Assembly (NCBI GenBank): GCA_020205615.1
Contig: CM035170.1
Location: forward strand, 37,856,143-37,920,142
Origin: Panax quinquefolius
Taxonomy: Eukaryota; Streptophyta; Magnoliopsida; Apiales; Araliaceae
Length of the DNA stretch: 64,000 nt
Reading direction: 5' to 3'
Shown: in pieces, positions 36,637 to 50,093 of the stretch
Layout: each line of letters opens with the position of its first letter
Numbering within the stretch: the first letter of the stretch is position 1
The notes under the pieces: model-generated
The model's database searches: none
Told to the model about the DNA's origin: nothing
What the model saw: the letters and a program-made list of their open reading frames with translations, nothing else
Translations under genes and position numbers: made by a program

Positions 36637-39475
36637 AGTAAGACCCCAAATTTTTAATAAATAAAAAGGATTTTCTATTTATTATTTTGAAATAGTAAGG
36701 GTGGATTTGATTAATGTGGATAGTTATGGGTAAAATACGCAAATATTTTAAATAAGCAAGTGGTTATAAAATATTCATTATTGTTTGAATATATTCGTTT
36801 GGTCGTGGAATATTCTTGATCGTTCGGGAATATTCGTATTTACGACCAGCCTTTTTTGGGGCCCCATAACTAAAAGCGATTGGATGAAGAAAACGACAAA
36901 TATAAGTTGTTTATAAATAACTACAGAAGTTGTTACCAAGTAATATCGTTGAATACCCTATGGTTAAAAACACACTAATACGCTGTTGAACAAGAAGAAG
37001 ACATTTCAGATTGCACCAATTATTGATTCTTACGTAAGAAGGCACTACTCAATAATTGTTACAAGAATTATCGCTCAAAGATTTTATTTTATTGATTCAA
37101 TAATTGTCACGATTGATATTTTATATTACCGTTGTTTCAATAAATTGTCATTACACAAGATTTTCCATTATCGAAGCAATAATTCATATTATCCTAATAA
37201 TATTATTAGATAACATTATTGGCAATGTCTAGAAAGTTCTCGCTAAGGAGAGGTTTGGTCACCTAATCATGCGCCCAAGAGAGAGAGATCCTTATCGAAA
37301 GCCCCTCTTTCCTGAACTACCGTCACAATATCAGGATTCTCAAATATTATTTGTGAATAATTAATTATTGATTTATATGATGAGGAAAATATTGATTTTA
37401 TGTGGATATAGATGGAGAAAATTTTAATGTGACAATTGTTGAAAATTAATATTTTATCTTTTTCTCGATAAAATAATTCATTTAAATATATTATTTTTTT
37501 AATAATATATTAATGGTGATATTTTTACAACGAATGTGGGATATATGAGTATACGAGGAGGAAGAGTATTTTTGTTGCAATAAATGTTTAAAACATGTTA
37601 AACATGTGTGTGGACCCCATTTATCGACCAAAATTTGATTATAAATCGTAAAAATCGTCCGCTTGTGGATTTCTTGGCCAATTTCGCTTGGAATTTGGAA
37701 AACTTTCTTCTCGCAAAGTTGTAGAGAATTGAATTTCCTATAAAAAGTCGCGAGATTCAAATTTTCTGATAAAAGGGCTATTTATTATGAATTATTGAAG
37801 TTCAAGTTCAAAATAATTGATTTTTGGAAGTTTTAATTATTTATATCAACAAAAACGTTTTTTTTGTTTTGGTTGGCCCCCATGTGTATGTAAACATGCT
37901 GATTTCAGGAGTCTTGGTTGGCATAGGAATATATATATAATATATTATTATTATATTAAATTTTCTATTTTGTTTCTAAGCAATTTCCTATAAATAGGTG
38001 CTTAGGTTAGAATTGAAAATCACACCGTAAATCAAGTTTTCTCTCTATATTATCGAAATTATTCTTGTGAGTATTTTGAGTATACTTTGAGTATTGCTAT
38101 ACTATGCAAGTTCAAGTCATAGCCTATATCCTGTTTTCAACTAGAAGTACTGCCTTTCGAGGTAAGGATGTTATTTTCTTCTCAAATGATATTATTTCTT
38201 CAATATCATTATGTCAAATATTGGTTTGAAACTTTTTATCAAATTTGGAACTTTTTCATGCTCTGGGTTACTATTCACGAAGTTACTATTCACGAGTTAC
38301 TATTCACGAAGTTACTATTCACGAAGTTACTATTCACGAGTACTATTCATGAAAGCGTGAAGATGTTTTTTTGTGAAATTTCTATCTTTTGGTGTCTGAG
38401 TTACTATTCACGATATAAGACTATTCACGATACGACACTATTCACGTATACGAAGACACTATTCAATTTAAAAATGAAATTTCTTCTTTTCGTCCAAAAT
38501 ATCTATTCTGGATACTAGCTTTGATTGTATCCATGTTTTGATCATTCTTGAATTTTACACCACTATGATTATTTTTGAGGTATTTTTGACGTGGATAAAA
38601 CAAAATACTAATCCTTAATCCTTAATCCTTGTCATTTTTTGTTTCACCGATTCGCTTTTAAAAAATATTTTTCATCATCCTCACCTTAAATGATGATATT
38701 ATCGAATATCTTTGGCCTCAGAAAGCAAAGATGAATGATTTCTTGATGAATATCTTTGGCCCAGAGTGCAAAAAGATGAACAGTGTCGAGATGAATACGA
38801 CCGATCGATTAATATCTTTGGCCCGTAGTGCAAAGATGAACAGTGTTTAGATGAACATGACTTAATCGATGAATATCTTCGGCTCAGTAGTGTAAAGATG
38901 AATATTTGATTCCGTATATATATCGATTGATGTTACAGGATAAAATATCGACGATGAACTTTTAAATTCATATATAGAAGATAGTAGTTTGATTCTCTAC
39001 TTAACTCTTCTAATGAATTATTATTTCCGCTGTAATATTGATTTAAAAACTTGTTGTCTATCAGATTCTATTAGATTTTTCCTCGTTGAAGACTAACGAT
39101 AATTTGTTGTATATTATCTTAGTCATAATATTCTTTATCGGGCTAGTTGAGCTCACCCTTTTCCTTTTTGTTCCATTTTTCTTCTCGTGAGGCGAGAATG
39201 TAGCGAGTACTAGCTCTGGGTATGGAATGAAGGTTCTAGAGAGAGTTGTTTAGTAGTCCCTCACCATTTTGTAAAATAATGTATCAATAATTGGATGAGG
39301 ATTTATTTGGGTATGGATATTGTCTAGAAGACAATAATTGTATTTAAACTCACAAGATATATGTTGTCGATTTTACACGACAAATGTATTAATAAAGTTG
39401 TAGTTATTTCGCACATCATGTATTTGGCGACTTCGTAATGGGTTGGATGGAATGGACCTATTTTGGGGCGCCACA
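36637..39475 (+). repeat. P LTR 2 (2839 bp)
   Basis: Starts (AG)TAAGACCCC after the purine tract and ends GGGGCGCCACA. The first two bases differ from the expected TG. Confidence 0.88.
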
Positions 39476-39660
39476 AATTGGTATCGAGCTTAGGATATGA
39501 TCTCCGGCGAGATCGGGGAATAGAACTAGAGGGAGAGACGAGTAAAATCCTTCGCTAAGGTGTCCTACCTAAGCTTATTTGTTAGTTGGTCAAGATATAG
39601 GGATATTATGTGATATATTGATTTCCTTAATTAACCCTTGTTTTATGACAAGATTTGAGA

Positions 39661-40745
39661 ATGTCGAATGAGAATATTAACAAAGGAGTAAATGAGACCG
39701 TGGAGATGCTCAGATTTACCAACGAGGAGAACGTGCAACAAAGTCGGGCAATGTACCTCCCGTGAACAACACCAAATCGAAAGCGTATGATGAACGAGGG
39801 ATGTTTAGAAGCTTTTTGCGCTCATGCAAAATCGCATTTAGGAGACTCGTGTTCAAAATACAGAGAGGAAATGATAGCAATTCACGGTGGTCACAACCAA
39901 GCGCTCAAAGAGTCAGGACCACCGCACTCGGGAAAGCCGGATCCGATTAAGGCGAGACGGGTCAAAAACAAATTACCAAGATATTCGATGTCTTGGGATG
40001 CACGGAGGAACAGAAAAGTTCCATTCGCTACCTTTATGTTCCGTGAACGAGGCAGACATCGGTGGGAATCAGAAGCGCGCACTCCATCCAAATTTTCAAA
40101 GATGTCATGGGAGACATTTTCAGAAATAATAATGACAAGTACTTCCCGAAAGTATTCATTATATGAAGGAAGTGGAGTTTATTAGACCGAGCGTAATAAC
40201 ACGACGGTGTCCCAAAGACGAGGCGAAGTTCATGAGTTATCCTGTTTTTGCACCTCATTTGGTGGAGAATGAGGAACGATGACGCGATGTTTCGAGAGAG
40301 GTTTGAAACCCAAGATACGCCAAGATCTCATTTCTCATAAATTTTCTCTCTATTCAGATGTTGTCAATGTGGCTCAAATTGTTAGAGCGAGATAACGAGT
40401 ACGCTCAACCGAGGGACCATAACCAGATCATACCAAGATAGCAAATCATCGTAATAACGATAACCAAATGGAGAAAGAAGAATACTGGACAAAGGCGTAA
40501 CTACTCCGTGGTAATCGTGGCCATGAAAATAGAAGAAGCGAAGCCTGGAGGAGATTTTAAAAAGAGGAGATTCAACAACGACCATTTGAAGACGCCAAGC
40601 CAGAGAGAAGAACTAGTTCCAAGGGAGGAGAAAGACCATCGGTCGTATGTTACAAATGCGGAAAGAGGGATATATCACCCAAACCGCCCCACAACAGCTT
40701 TAAGGTATGCTATAATTGTGGAAAAGAAGGACATATCGCTTCGAG
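39661..40745 (+). pseudogene. P interior 2 gag pseudogene
   Basis: Collinear with interior 1, starting at ATG 39661. KVPFATFMFR is near 40015, AKFMSYP near 40225, and zinc knuckles are near 40649 (CYKCGK) and 40708 (CYNCGKEGHIA). Frame breaks include one-to-four-base differences from interior 1 around GC-containing triplets. Confidence 0.75.
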
Positions 40746-40749
40746 ATCA

Positions 40750-42520
40750 GACGAGATCGAAACCCACCAAATGGGAATGGTGACTCAAAAGGATGTCCCG
40801 TAAAAGTCAAAGTCAACGATTCTCGGAAGAGCGTTTGTCGTGACTCGGTCAAAATGCGAGGAACCCGAACGGTTAGCACGGGTTAGTTAATTATAAATTC
40901 TTGCGTTTATACCTTACTAGATACCGCTTCTACCCATTCTTTTATCTCTTGCTTGCTACCAACGCTTGAACTCGACTACTGAGAAATTAGACTTTGACCT
41001 ATTTATGGAGACTCAGTTAGAGAAACTTTCATTACATCCGTTGTTTAGAAATCTTGCTTGATTCAGTCAGGGCACTATCACATTACCTCGTTAACCTTAT
41101 TTCTATAGAGATATTTGCTTTTGATGTGATTTTAAGGTTAACTACTCATCATGCCGAAATTGATTACTTTCGTAAGGTCATTAGTTTTCATATTCCTAAG
41201 CAACCTCGTTATTCAATTCAAGCAATCAAACCATTGTAGTCAAACATTTTCATATCAAGCCATGAAGTCATTCGCTTATTATTATGGATGTCAAGTTTTC
41301 TTAGTCCATGTTATGGATTTGAATAAAGACACGCCGATTTGAATAATATTCCCGTTGTTATTGATTTTTCCCGACGATTTCCTCAAGAATTTCTTGGTTT
41401 ACTCCCAAAGAATGATATTAAATTTTGTATCGACTTTGAACCCTAAGACAAAACTCATTTCTAAAATCTCATATCGAATGGCTCCTATTGAACTTCGTGG
41501 AGTTAAAAATTCAACTATAGAATTTGGTACCGAGCCTTTATCCGGTGACTTCCTTCAGGAATGCAATCCGCCGCATCTCCGTAGGGGACACCATATTCGT
41601 AAGCGATAGTAAACCGATAGGTGTCATTGTAACGTGCTATCCAAGGTTGGGATATGAGTCACAGCTGAGAACAACCTAAGCTTCAGAATCGAAATACGTA
41701 GCTTTTTAGGCTTAGTTGGTTATTATCGAGATTCGTTGAAGGATATTCTCAATCGCTATTCCATTAACGCAAATTGACTCAGAGAGATACAAAATTCAAT
41801 GGAGCAAGGAATGTGGGAAGAGCTTCAAGAACTCAAGAGGAGACTCATTTCAAAGACATGTTCACCATGCCATCCCGGAAAAGCGAACGTGGTAGCCGAC
41901 GTGTTGAGTAGAAGATCGATACAAGTACGAAAATACGATATTGTCAAAGACTCATTTCAGATAATTTATAAATAATAGAGATGGAGATGAAAACTCTAGT
42001 TACCCACGTGATGATATACGAGTATAATCGACTTTTAATCGATAAAGTTAAAGTCGTTCAAGCTACACACCGAGTCGATGAATTTGAAGAAGGAGGTGCA
42101 AGAAGTTGTTATTTCAAAAGCGAGAGAATCGGTGAGGTGAGGAAAGCTCAAACCTTCGATTTATTAATCCATTTGAAATTCTCGATCGAATAGGAACCGT
42201 GGCCTATAGACTCGCTTTTTACCGCCAAGTATGACGCGTGTTCATAACGCTTTTCACGATCGATGTTACGTAAATATGTGGACGAATTCAAACCACGCTC
42301 ATCGAAAGTTAGAACCCACGAGATAGCCAAGACTTAACGTATGAAGAGGTACCACCAAGATTTTGGATAGAAAGAGAATATGTCCTATGTACGAAGGTTA
42401 TACCACAAGTTAAAGTTTTGTGGAGAAACCATGCTATCGAGGAAATGACCGAGTTGGAAACGAAAAATGAAAGCGAGGTATTCTCATCTTTTCAAAACAC
42501 CAGTATCGTACGCCAATTTC
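40750..42520 (+). pseudogene. P interior 2 pol remnants
   Basis: Same deletions as interior 1. Protease-like LLDTASTHSFIS is at ~40910-40950, DVILRLTTHHAEIDYF near 41130, and the linker ends ISYRMAPIELRG near 41500. The non-pol module is at 41555-41665, SFLGLVGYY near 41700, the RNase H end near 41870-41920, and the chromodomain-like tail at 42340-42520. Sharing all deletion endpoints with interior 1 shows that the deletions predate the tandem arrangement. Confidence 0.75.
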
Positions 42521-42549
42521 GAGGACGAAATTTCATAAGGAGGGAGGTC

Positions 42550-45420
42550 AGTAAGACCTCAAATTTTTTAAAAATAAAAAGGAATTTCCTCTATTTATTA
42601 TTTTGAAATAGTAAGGGTGGATTTGATTAATGTGGTTAGTTATGGGTAAAATACGCAAATATTTTAAATAAGCAAGTGGTGATAAAATATTCATTATTGT
42701 TTGGGAATATTCGTTTGGTCGTGGAATATTCTTGATGTCGAGGGAATATTCGCATTACGACAGTTGAGCTTTTTTGTGGGCCCCATAACTAAAAGCGATT
42801 GGATGAAGAAAACGATAAATATAAGTTGTTTATAAATAACTATGTAGTTGTTACCAACTATTATCATCGTTGAATACCCGGTGGTTAAAACACACTAATA
42901 CGCTGCTTGTTGAACAAGAAGACACCAGATTGCACCAATTATTGATTCTTACGTAAGAAGGCACTACTCAATAATTGTTACAAAGAATTACTGCTCAAGA
43001 TTTTATTTTATTGATTCAATAATTGTTTGCATTAATATTTTATATTACCGTTGTTTCAATAAATTGTCATTACACAAGATTTTCCATTATCGGAGCAATA
43101 ATTCATATTATCCTAATAATATTATTAGAAAACATTATTGGCAATGTCTAGAAAGTTCTGCCTAAGGAGAGGTTTGGTCACCTAATCAAGCGCCACCAAG
43201 AAGGAGAGAGATCCTTATTGAAAGCCCTCTTCCCTGAACCGCCCGGTTGTCAATATCAGATTCTAGAATATTATTTGTGAATAATTAATTATTGATTCAT
43301 ATGATGAGGAAAATATTGATTTTATGTGGATATAGATGGAGAAAATTTTTAATGTGACAATTGTTGAAAATTAAATTTTATCTTTTCCGATAAAATAATT
43401 CATTTAAATATATTATTATATTTTAATAATATAATAATGGTGATATTTTTTACAACGAATGTGGGATATATGAGTATACGAGGAGGAAGAGTATTTTTGT
43501 TGCAATAAATGTTTAAAACATGTTAAACATGTTGGTGGACCCCATTTCTCGATCGAAATTTGATTATAAATGTAAAATTGTCCGTATGTGGATTTCTTGG
43601 CCAATTTCTGTTTGGAATTTGGAAAACTTTCTTCTCGCAAAGTTGTAGAGAATTGAATTTCCTATAAAAAGTCATTGAGATTCGAATTTTCTGATAAAAT
43701 GACTATTTATTATGAATTATTGAAGTTCAAGTTCAAATAATTGATTTTTGGAAGTTTTAATTATTTATATCAACAAAAAACGTTTTTATTGTTTTGGTTG
43801 GCCCCCATGTGTTGTAAACATGCTGATTTCAGAGTCTTGGTTGGCGAGGAATATATATATAATATATTATTATTATATTAAATTTTCTTTTCTTTGGTGT
43901 TCTAAGCAATTTCCTATAAATATAGTGCTTAGGTTAGAATTGAAAATCACACCGTAAATCGAAGTTTTCTCTCTATATTATCGAGCGTATTCTTGTGAGT
44001 ATTTTGAGTATACTTTGAGTATTGCTATACTATGTGCAAGTTCAAGTCATAGCCTATATCCTGTTTCAACTAGAAGTACTGCCTTTTCGAGGTAAGGATG
44101 TTATTTTCTTCTCAAATGATATTATTTCTTCAATATCATTATGCTCAAATATTGGTTGAAACTTTTATCAAATTTGGAACTTTTTCATGTCGGGTTATTC
44201 ATAGTTACTATTCATGAGTTACTATTCATTTACTATTCATGAGTTACTATTCACGAAGTTACTATTCATGAGTTACTATTCACGAGTACTATTCATGAAG
44301 TAGTGAAGATGTTTTTTTGTGGAATTTCTATCTTTTGGTGTCTGAGTTACTATTCACGATACTGACACTATTCACGATACTCACTTACACTATTCACGAT
44401 ACTATATTCAATCAAAAATAAAATTTCTTCTTTTCGTCCAAAATATCTATTCTGGATACTAGCTTTGATTGTATCCATGTTTTGATCATTCTTGAATTTT
44501 ACACCACTATGATTATTTTTGAGGTATTTTTTGACGTGGATAAAACAAAGTACGAATCCTTAATCCTTAATCCTTGTCATTTTGTTTCACTGGATTCGTT
44601 TCTTTAAAAATATTTTTCATCATCTTCAGTTTTAAATGATGATATTATGGAATATCTTTGGCCTGTAGTGCAAAGATGAATGATTTCTTGATGAATATCT
44701 TTGGCCCGTAGTGCAAAGATGAACAGGTGTTGAGATGAACATGACCGACTGATTAATATCTTTGGCCCGTAGTGCAAAGATGAACAGGTGTTTAGATGAA
44801 CATGACCAACTGATGAATATCTTTGGCCTGTAGTGCAAAGATGAATATTTGATTCCAGATATATGTTGATTGATGTTACAGGGATAAAAGATAGACGATG
44901 AACTTTTAAATTCATACATAGAAGATAGTAGTTGCATTCTCTACTTAACTCTTCTAATGAATTATTATTTTCGCTGCGAATAATGGTTTAAAAACTTGTT
45001 GTCTCATCAGATTCTATTAGTTTTTTTCCTCGTTGAAGACTAATGATAATTTGTTGTATATTATCTTAGTCATAATATTCTTTATCGGGCTAGTTGAGCT
45101 CACCCTTTTCCTTGTTGTTCCATTTTTCTTCTCGTGAGGCGAGAATGTAGCGAGTACTAGTCGGGGGTATGGAATGAAGGTTCTAGAGAGAGTTGTTTAG
45201 TAGTCCTCACCATTTTTGTAAAATAATGTATCAATAATTGGGATGAGGATTTATTTAGGTATGTATATTGTCTAGAAGACAATAATTGTATTTAAACTCA
45301 CAAGATATATGTTGTCGTATTTTGCACGACAAATGTATTAATAAAGTTGTAGTTATTTACATACCATGTATTTGGCGACTCGAAATGGGTTGGATGGAAT
45401 GGACCTATTTTGGGGCGTCA
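42550..45420 (+). repeat. P LTR 3 (2871 bp)
   Basis: Starts (AG)TAAGACC and ends GGGGCGTCA, slightly short of the GGGGCGCCACA of the other two. It is followed directly by M LTR sequence. Confidence 0.88.
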
Positions 45421-46809
45421 GGACGGTAGAATTACAACCTGAAAAACATAATAACCCTTAAAATCCACTTTACCTCAAGAAGCGAAAGACTTCGACTTGA
45501 ATATCGGATATAACGCTGAGCAACACTCAAGATATCTAAATACTCACAAAAATATTCTTGATAATATAAAGAGAAAGAAAACTTGTTTCTGGTGTGATTT
45601 TCAATTCTAACATAAGCACCTATTTATAGGAAAATGCTAGAACGCCAAAGGAGACTAAATTAATAAAATATATTATTTATATCCTTTTCTTCTACGCATG
45701 CAATATCAGACCATTTAGCATGCCATTCTTGAAAAACAATTCAGCACATGTATTCAACACCAACCAAAAGTGGGTCCCACCCATAATTTAATAAAAAATC
45801 ATTTTATTTTCCAAAACTTCAACAATTCATAGGAAATAGCCCGGTTATCAGAAAAATACGAATTTTATGTCCATTAAATTTGAAATCGAATTCTCTACAA
45901 CTTTGTAGCTTTGAGTTTTTCAAATTCCAAACCAAAAATATCCAAATCCACAAACGGATGATTTTAATACCTCCACACCAAACAAAATCTTGATAAAACA
46001 CCTCAAAGATTAATTCTTTCATTTTATCCACATAAAATAAATATATCCATCAATTATATCCACATAAAATACATATTTCCTTATCATATAAATTAATAAT
46101 TAATTATTCACAAATAATATTACGAATCACAATTATGATAACCAGAGCGGTTCAGGAAGAGGGCTTTCCAATAAGAATTTCTCCTTGTGACGCTTTAGGT
46201 GACCAAACCTCTCCTTGATGTAACTTTTTAGACATTGCCAATAATGCTATCTAATAATATTATTCAAATAATATGAATTATTGATCCGATAATGGAAAAT
46301 AATCGTGCGATGATAATTATTAAAACAACAATAATATAAAATATCAACGCAAAGAATTATTGAATCAATAAAATAACATATTGAGCGATAATTACGTAAC
46401 AATTATTGAGTAGTGCCTTCTTACGTAAGAATCAATAATTCAAAATACTTTGCATCCACGCCAGACATCGTATTTTTAACCACCGGGTATTCCAACAAAG
46501 TTACTTGGTAATAACTTCTGTAGTTATTTATAAAAACTCAATTTTTATCGTTTTCTTCATTCGACGGTTATTCGTTATGGGGCCCACAAATGGTTGCTTG
46601 TAGCATTTAATATTCTCCGAAGCGAAAGAATATTCCACGACCAAACGAATATTCCCCGACAATTGAATATTTTATAACCACTTGCGTATTTTGAAAAAAA
46701 ATTTCATATCTCACCCTTAACTTTAAACTTTTATCAATTTAATCATTTACTGAATTGTAATTATAAGAAAAATTGAATACTTTTATTTCATAAAATTCGG
46801 GGTCTTACA
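45421..46809 (-). repeat. Element M copy 2, remainder of the 5' LTR
   Basis: Continues the M LTR from the homologue of ~23135 and ends ggggtcttaca. The homologue of 22809-23134 (326 bp) is missing between the left and right sides of P. A TATA box lies on the minus strand at 45620-45629. Confidence 0.85.
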
Positions 46810-47944
46810 CATTAGGTCACCAACTCCACTTAATGTCAAAACCTACAAACTAGCTTCAATAATTCACAAAAGGGAAAAATGGTCAATTGACTTTCCAATT
46901 TAATGGCATTCTTGTCATTTGGCAAATTCTTAGGGTTTAACCCTAAGGTTTAACACAAATCATTTGTAGGATTTCAAATTAGGGTTTGTATAAATAAAAT
47001 TAAATAAATTTTAGTTTCTAAAATTTATAAATTAGGATTTTCTAAATTAGATTAGTTTTCTAATTACTTTATATAGGAACATTAGGGTTTAAAATCACTA
47101 AATATAGTAAACCTCGCTAATTTAGCAATTAGGATTTATAATTAGTAATTAGGTTTTATAATTTCTAATTAGGGTTACTAATTATAGAAATTAGGGTTTC
47201 TAGAAATTAATATTTCAAAATGTTAATCAGGGTTTACCTAATTAATCATAAAATCATATAACACCGTTACATAATAATGTCGAACTCATAATTGAGTTTC
47301 AATTTAGGGTTTCCATTTGGCAATTTACTAATTATTATCTAAGGTTTCTAATTTCAGAAATTAGGGTTTTAATCAAAAATTAGGGTTTCTAAATTTTAAT
47401 TAGGGTTTACCTAATCAAATCTTTAAAATTAATATTAATCACATAACATAATTACAAAATAATTTTGTTCTCTAATTTGGGTTTCAAATTAGGGTTTAGC
47501 ACAGTAAAACTAGGGTTTTCAAATACTGCACCATAATTGACCAACCATCATCAATACGTACATACAGTACATATTTATAGCACTGAAAAATAAAAATATA
47601 ATATTATTACTCTCATTCTTTGATAAAAATCCAAAATAAGGGTTTGGATTCCATATCTGATTTATTCTTCTATATTTAACCTTAGTAATTAAGGTAAAAT
47701 AAGTAACTTAATAATCTGTACTAAAATTCATATAATAGAATAATTATTATAATTTTTCTAAAAATCATTTCATATATTATTTAAATAATATATAATTATA
47801 TTTTCATAGAAAATAATTAATAAAAACATTTCTACTATAAATTAATTATTATAAGAATATACTTTATAAAAATCAATAATTCTAAAATAAAATTATTTGT
47901 AAACATTTATGTATTAAATATATTTTTATTTACCACATAAATAC
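46810..47944 (-). repeat. Segment S, copy 2: probable H 3' LTR, left part
   Basis: Same sequence as 24537-25673. It ends with AATAC (47940-47944), the target duplication of G. It continues after G at 60127. Confidence 0.75.
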
Positions 47945-50047
47945 CGTGACACCTCCAAATCCCGGTTCTTCATTACCTCAAGATTTGGTGTTCACGTAAT
48001 CAAAATATTCATTTATAAACTACCCAATCATAAATAAAATTGGATAAATAAACCTACTCATACAGGGATTTTATAAAATAATATCTCCCAGGTTATCTAA
48101 CCTTTACAAACAATCATTCATGCGAAAAATTTAAATAAACTTCATTACATTTTTTAAACCAAAGTCTGATAATAAAACTATCAAAACTATTACAAGTTTT
48201 CAGTACTTGTTCATCTTTCCCTTTCCTTTCTTTGGTGCTAGGTACGTCACCTTTCCATCTTTAGTTTGTAAGGATTTTATAAAAGAGTGAGCAAACAAGG
48301 CTCACTTGAAATATCAATGAATAAAACTTTTACATTCTTTGCCCATTCAGGGGCTCAATAGAACTGAACAATAAGTTCTATTAACTTCTTAAACATTCCT
48401 TGCCCATTCAGGGGCTCAATAGAACTGAACTAATGAGTTCTATTAATATTGTAAACATTCACTGAGGGTCTAATGACCACGAACCTTGTCCATAGTTATA
48501 AGTAATCTTTCAACTTAAACTTTTACGGTCATACGACCATAATGACTTTGAGGTACTTAGGGGGATCAACCCTTCGTACATGTATTGTATACAAACATTT
48601 CAGCGCAAAGTACAAAACTAAGCGTAACCCCTATAAATAGGGTTGTTCATCTCAGTATTTTGAGTACAAGTCCGCCCCAAAGATAGTTTGGTTTGGATAC
48701 ACTTCAAGGTAATTTGGAGTTTAACGGACATCAACTAAGGATTAGTTGAATAAAAGATAATAACACTATGTTATTGAATGATCATACTGAATAAACATTT
48801 TGTTCTAAGTTCATGCTTTAGGAATAATCTAATAGCATAACAATTGAATAATCTATCATACCTTGCTTTGAACAACATTAAGCTAAGGTTACAACTTATA
48901 ATTTAATATCAAGCATGCAGAACAACAATAATTGGAACGATAAATTGAGTCAACAGAATAAAGGTACATGCATGCTAATATAACAAGTTTAGAGTTAGGA
49001 AAAACATGCATAATCATAATAACTATCTCAACGAAAGTGTGGAGATGGGAAGCTTGTATCATCATGAATAACTGGATACCATTAAATTGCTTAAATGGAA
49101 ATACTTTACTCAATAAAGTATAGCATATGAAATTTGCATAACGAAGCTTTAGGATTAGAAAATTTGCTCAATGTAAAAAGATAGGGATTTAGAATCTTGC
49201 CTTGTGCGTAGATTAAACCGTTATAATCCAAACCACAATTATCCTATATACATATGTTAACATGACATAATCAGTCAGTAACATATACTATATCTCTACA
49301 TCACGTATTCTTTGATTATAAATTGCATTATCAAATTCTATCCATTAAAACTAATAACAATATTTGTTAATTAGTAATTCTATGTTCACTCATAGTATTA
49401 ATATACTATAATACTAAAATACATAATCAACATTTATCATATATCATTTTTTAAAATATTAGACTTTTGTGCAAGACAAAAGTCGTTTATAACTTTCATT
49501 AGTGGCGCCTACGCTTGACGCTTGGCTTAATGGTGCATTTACATGTGCTGACATGGCACTTACACGAGACATATATAGGGACTCTCGTGTTGGCATGACC
49601 TTCTAGGTCCGTGGCCGACTGACTTGTTGCATGTCATGAAGTCCTATTGGGCGAGCGACATTTAGCGCTAAGTAGCGAGATTTGATATTTGGGCGCGAAA
49701 TTTTGTGTTGGGGCACCAAAACTCACAGAACCAAAAACGAAGAACAGAGCCAAAGCTCCTGTCTTAAATCTCAACAAAGATTCACCCAAAACAACATGTA
49801 TAACTAATATAAATTACACTTAATTTCTAACAATCATCCATATACAAATTACCAACCACTAATTAACAATATCATAGACTAATTCTTTGAAAACACTGTG
49901 TTTTTAAAAATTAAACTCCATTGATGAAATATCAATTTACAGTGAACATAATTTACACTGTTTTCAACCAATTTTGATTCCTTTGACATACAAGTATACC
50001 AATATATATCCCAATTAACATGTATAGTCCAAATTCTCAGTTAGCAT

Positions 50048-50093
<46 letters not shown>

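Larger units (their letters stand above)
30729..45420 (+). mobile_element. Element P: three LTRs and two interiors in tandem, Tekay-like
   Basis: The order is LTR (30729-33580), interior (33581-36636), LTR (36637-39475), interior (39476-42549), LTR (42550-45420). Each interior starts with a tRNA-iMet-type primer-binding site and ends with a purine tract (AAGGAGGGAGG). The coding parts are degenerate gag and fragments of pol. The element lies in opposite orientation within the M2 LTR, a related LTR family. There is no matching target duplication. This is the structure expected from unequal recombination between LTRs of identical elements. Confidence 0.88.
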
